Assembly (NCBI GenBank): GCA_949840605.1
Contig: CATKXN010000115.1
Coordinates: 1-9,212 of the forward strand
Direction of reading: 5' to 3'
DNA length: 9,212 nt
Source: an uncultured Alistipes sp.
GTDB lineage: Bacteria > Bacteroidota > Bacteroidia > Bacteroidales > Rikenellaceae
Part shown: positions 7,691 to 9,212 of the stretch, piece after piece
Layout: each line of letters starts with the position of its first letter
Position numbering within the stretch: position 1 is the first letter of the stretch
Notes under the pieces: generated by a model
The model's database searches: none
What the model saw: only the letters and a program-made list of their open reading frames with translations
Told to the model about the DNA's origin: nothing
Position numbers and translations under genes: made by a program

Positions 7691-8596
7691 ATGAAATCAT
7701 TCCATATGGTCGCGCTGGCCGCCGTCGCGGCGCTTGCCGCGGCGTCCGGATGCAGTGACGACGTGCAGAAAACCACCTATTCGGGCAGCTCGGGCTTCGG
7801 GTTCGCGGCATCGGTGCTCAACGTGGAGGTCGGGTCGGCGAATGCCAACCAGATTCTCGTGCCGATCTACCGCGGCAGCGAGGAGGCCCAGATCGCCGAA
7901 CTGAAATTCGAGTACGACATCTCCAGGGCGGGCGCATCCGAGCCGTACTGGTCCGACGCCGACCCCGCGGGCATCTTTTCGCTGACCACCCAGCGGGTGA
8001 TCTTCGCCGACGGGGCGAAGGTGGCCTATGCACAGGTGCGTTTCACGAACCTCGACTTGCTGGGCATCACCACCAAATATAAGATGCGCCTGACGATCAA
8101 GGATTCCCTGAGCCCTTCGAAGCGCGATCAGGTGACGATGTCCGTGAGCCGCCAGCTGACGTTCGACTACCTGGGCAAGTGCGATTACCACGACGCCTGC
8201 GTCTTCGACGGCACCTACAAGGCCGACATCTACCGGGCGCAGGAGGCGGAGATCTACCGCGTGATGGACCCCTATACCGAGGGACTCGTCAAGGAGGAGT
8301 ATGCCGAGAACGGCTGGATGGGGACCCCCGCGCCCTACGTGCAGTTCGCCGTTGACGCCAACGGGCGGATCACCTACGAACCGTTCTGTACGGGCATGAT
8401 GGTCAATGCGAAATATACGGCCTATGCCTATTATCCGGGCGAGTATGTCTGGGGCAAGGATTTTTCGGAATACAACAAGGAGAACAAGAAGCTGTCGGAC
8501 AAGGTGTTGCAGCTTTATCCGGTCTACTGCCTGCCCGAATATCAGTACGGATTTCTCAATGACGGAGCGTATCCGCTGACCGTCACATTGCCATAA
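7691..8596 (+). CDS. SusD-associated surface lipoprotein, family not assigned (possible surface-binding accessory protein)
   Basis: This is a 301-residue lipoprotein. The ATG at 7691 is preferred over one at 7664, because it starts directly with a signal peptide (1-20) and avoids overlapping the SusD gene. AASGC gives lipid Cys21, followed by SDD, a surface-export-type signal. Residues about 37-137 look like an all-beta domain of Calx-beta or Ig type: ILVPIYRGSEEA (55-66), GIFSLTTQRVIFADG (94-108) and YKMRLTIKD (130-138). Residues about 156-300 form a second region beginning LTFDYLGKC and FDGTYKADIYR, with YRVMDPYTEGL (189-199) and many aromatic residues. Its place right after SusD is where surface glycan-binding or SusE-like proteins are usually encoded, and small DUF-type lipoproteins with Calx-beta folds occur there in Bacteroidetes. 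A ligand-binding role at the cell surface is inference from position, and I do not recognise the exact family. No catalytic motif is visible. Confidence 0.85.
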   Translation: MKSFHMVALAAVAALAAASGCSDDVQKTTYSGSSGFGFAASVLNVEVGSANANQILVPIYRGSEEAQIAELKFEYDISRAGASEPYWSDADPAGIFSLTTQRVIFADGAKVAYAQVRFTNLDLLGITTKYKMRLTIKDSLSPSKRDQVTMSVSRQLTFDYLGKCDYHDACVFDGTYKADIYRAQEAEIYRVMDPYTEGLVKEEYAENGWMGTPAPYVQFAVDANGRITYEPFCTGMMVNAKYTAYAYYPGEYVWGKDFSEYNKENKKLSDKVLQLYPVYCLPEYQYGFLNDGAYPLTVTLP

Positions 8597-8603
8597 AAGA
8601 GCG

Positions 8604-8620
8604 CTAAATTAGTGATTTAG
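8604..8620 (+). repeat. Small AT-rich inverted repeat after the SusCD operon
   Basis: CTAAAT (8604-8609) and ATTTAG (8615-8620) form a 6-bp inverted repeat with a five-base spacer, just after the last gene of the SusCD operon. Five T residues lie at 8636-8640, too far away for a standard terminator. It may be a weak terminator, an operator or chance in AT-rich DNA. Confidence 0.3.
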
Positions 8621-8643
8621 GCTATTATTTAAGAATTTTTATT

Positions 8644-8651
8644 TATATTTG
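8644..8651 (+). promoter_or_regulatory. Putative leuA promoter, Bacteroidetes -7 box TATATTTG
   Basis: TATATTTG matches the Bacteroidetes housekeeping -7 consensus TAnnTTTG exactly and lies in an AT-rich stretch of otherwise GC-rich DNA. No good -33 TTTG/TTG is present at the usual spacing; TTTA at 8616-8619 is the nearest and lies too far upstream. Transcription would start near 8655-8662, giving leuA a leader of about 105 bases. Assigning it to leuA rests on position. Confidence 0.55.
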
Positions 8652-8669
8652 CGAAAACAGGGTTTTCGC
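8651..8669 (+). promoter_or_regulatory. Perfect 8-bp inverted repeat overlapping the predicted leuA transcription start
   Basis: GCGAAAAC (8651-8658) and GTTTTCGC (8662-8669) are perfect inverted copies around the three bases AGG. The left arm shares its first base with the end of the -7 box. The predicted start of transcription falls inside the element, so the RNA may not contain both arms. That favours a DNA operator over an RNA hairpin. The binding protein is unknown. Confidence 0.45.
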
Positions 8670-8686
8670 TTGGATAGGCGGTGCCC

Positions 8687-8713
8687 GACAGAGCCGGCGA
8701 GATCGGCTTTGTC
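8687..8713 (+). promoter_or_regulatory. 10-bp hairpin in the putative leuA 5' leader
   Basis: GACAGAGCCG (8687-8696) pairs with CGGCTTTGTC (8704-8713) over ten positions, one of them a G-U pair, closing a seven-base loop (8697-8703). No T-run follows, so it is not a plain terminator. It could act in the leader RNA or stabilise the message. No leucine-rich leader peptide is seen. Confidence 0.45.
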
Positions 8714-8742
8714 TGCGGCCCGCACTGTCTTTGTCCGAATTT

Positions 8743-8761
8743 ACAGGTTAAAAACAGGTTA
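8743..8761 (+). repeat. 8-bp direct repeat (ACAGGTTA) just before the leuA start codon
   Basis: ACAGGTTA occurs at 8743-8750 and again at 8754-8761, a period of 11 bases, ending three bases before the ATG. The AGG of the second copy is six bases from the start codon and could serve as a weak ribosome-binding site. The repeat may also be a protein or RNA-binding site, or chance. Confidence 0.4.
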
Positions 8762-8764
8762 GTT

Positions 8765-9212
8765 ATGAGTGAGAGATTGTACATTTTCGACACCACGCTC
8801 CGCGATGGTGAGCAGGTCCCCGGCTGTCAGCTGAACACCACCGAAAAGATCGAGGTCGCCAAACTGCTCGAGAACCTCGGTGTGGACGTGATCGAGGCGG
8901 GCTTCCCGATCTCCAGCCCCGGGGATTTCAATTCCGTGCTGGAAATTTCCAAAGCCGTTTCCGAACCGACGATCTGTGCGCTGACGCGCGCCGTAGAGAA
9001 GGACATCGACGTGGCGGCCGATGCCCTGCGCCTCGCCAAGCGCAAGCGTATCCATACGGGCATCGGCGTGTCGCCCCAGCATATCTACGACAAACTGCGC
9101 TCCACGCCCGAGCGGATTCTCGAACGGGCCGTCGCGGCGGTGAAGTACGCCAAACGCTACGTCGAGGACGTAGAGTTCTACGCCGAGGACGCCGGACGCG
9201 CCGACGTCGAGT
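8765..9212 (+). CDS. leuA: 2-isopropylmalate synthase, N-terminal part (cut by right edge)
   Basis: The first 149 codons are visible, running off the right edge with no stop. The enzyme condenses acetyl-CoA with 2-oxoisovalerate to 2-isopropylmalate, the first committed step of leucine biosynthesis, in the cytoplasm. [16 protein letters not shown] (9-24) is the family signature, with Arg13 and Asp14 the expected catalytic and metal residues. [13 protein letters not shown] (43-55), [14 protein letters not shown] (71-84), RIHTGIG (95-101) and [10 protein letters not shown] (136-145) follow in the order of the LeuA catalytic barrel. The His-x-His metal motif and the C-terminal leucine-binding regulatory domain would lie beyond the window. 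GTG at 8681 is in frame and open, but the ATG at 8765 matches the start of Bacteroides LeuA and is kept. Homocitrate or citramalate synthases share the DTTLRDGEQ motif; the flanking residues fit LeuA best from memory. Confidence 0.93.
   Translation, partial: MSERLYIFDTTLRDGEQVPGCQLNTTEKIEVAKLLENLGVDVIEAGFPISSPGDFNSVLEISKAVSEPTICALTRAVEKDIDVAADALRLAKRKRIHTGIGVSPQHIYDKLRSTPERILERAVAAVKYAKRYVEDVEFYAEDAGRADVE

Noticed and set aside
6016..7776. A 586-codon open frame on the minus strand, antisense to the SusD gene
   Set aside because: It has the same antisense shadow composition, and the plus strand carries an unmistakable SusD.
8681..8764. In-frame GTG giving leuA 28 extra N-terminal codons
   Set aside because: The extension would translate the leader hairpin and has no LeuA-like sequence; ATG at 8765 fits the family start.
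1..9212. CRISPR array, tRNA or rRNA genes, insertion sequence, phage or defence genes
   Set aside because: No regularly spaced repeats, no cloverleaf or rRNA-like stretch, and no transposase, integrase or defence motif was seen; the window is almost fully occupied by the six genes described.

Overview
The window looks like a chromosomal segment from a GC-rich member of the Bacteroidales, most plausibly an Alistipes-like (Rikenellaceae) gut bacterium. The evidence is a SusC/SusD pair, lipoproteins whose lipid cysteine is followed by an Asp/Ser-rich surface-export signal, almost no Shine-Dalgarno sequences, a Bacteroidetes-type -7 box (TAnnTTTG), and a 2-isopropylmalate synthase that reads like Bacteroides LeuA. 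The genus is inferred from composition and protein style; no search was run. All genes read on the + strand.

Layout. (1) 2-1006: the 3' part of a gene cut by the left edge, and (2) 1035-2810: a complete 591-residue lipoprotein. These two are paralogues. Both carry a module containing or ending in 'APG...GNAVVA...VW(S)(Y/W)H(L/V)WV' followed by a domain resembling the Fibrobacter succinogenes major paralogous domain (MDR..GA, GLFYQWGRKDPF, YDPCP.GW, VRC(V/I)K). The complete copy also has two tandem Ig-like repeats at exactly 100-residue spacing. A strong terminator-type hairpin (2839-2873) follows. (3) 2908-6027: a SusC/RagA-type TonB-dependent transporter. (4) 6034-7677: its SusD/RagB partner. 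(5) 7691-8596: a third surface lipoprotein of unassigned family. Genes 3-5 are separated by only 6 and 13 bases and very likely form one operon. (6) 8765 to the right edge: the first 149 codons of leuA, behind a 168-base intergenic region with a promoter-like -7 box, a perfect 8-bp inverted repeat, a 10-bp hairpin and an 8-bp direct repeat.

How they work together. SusC would form the TonB-driven outer-membrane channel and SusD its ligand-gripping lid. The 7691-8596 lipoprotein is positioned like a surface-binding accessory protein. The two upstream paralogues may be further surface-exposed binding or adhesion proteins, but the hairpin in front of susC suggests they are a separate or differently expressed unit. 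No glycoside hydrolase, peptidase, sulfatase, sigma/anti-sigma pair or hybrid two-component regulator lies in the window, so the imported substrate cannot be named. leuA belongs to leucine biosynthesis and is probably an unrelated neighbour.

I found no clear new system. The most interesting items are the leuA leader architecture, the hairpin that leaves almost no room for a susC promoter, and the duplicated modular lipoproteins next to an enzyme-free SusCD operon.
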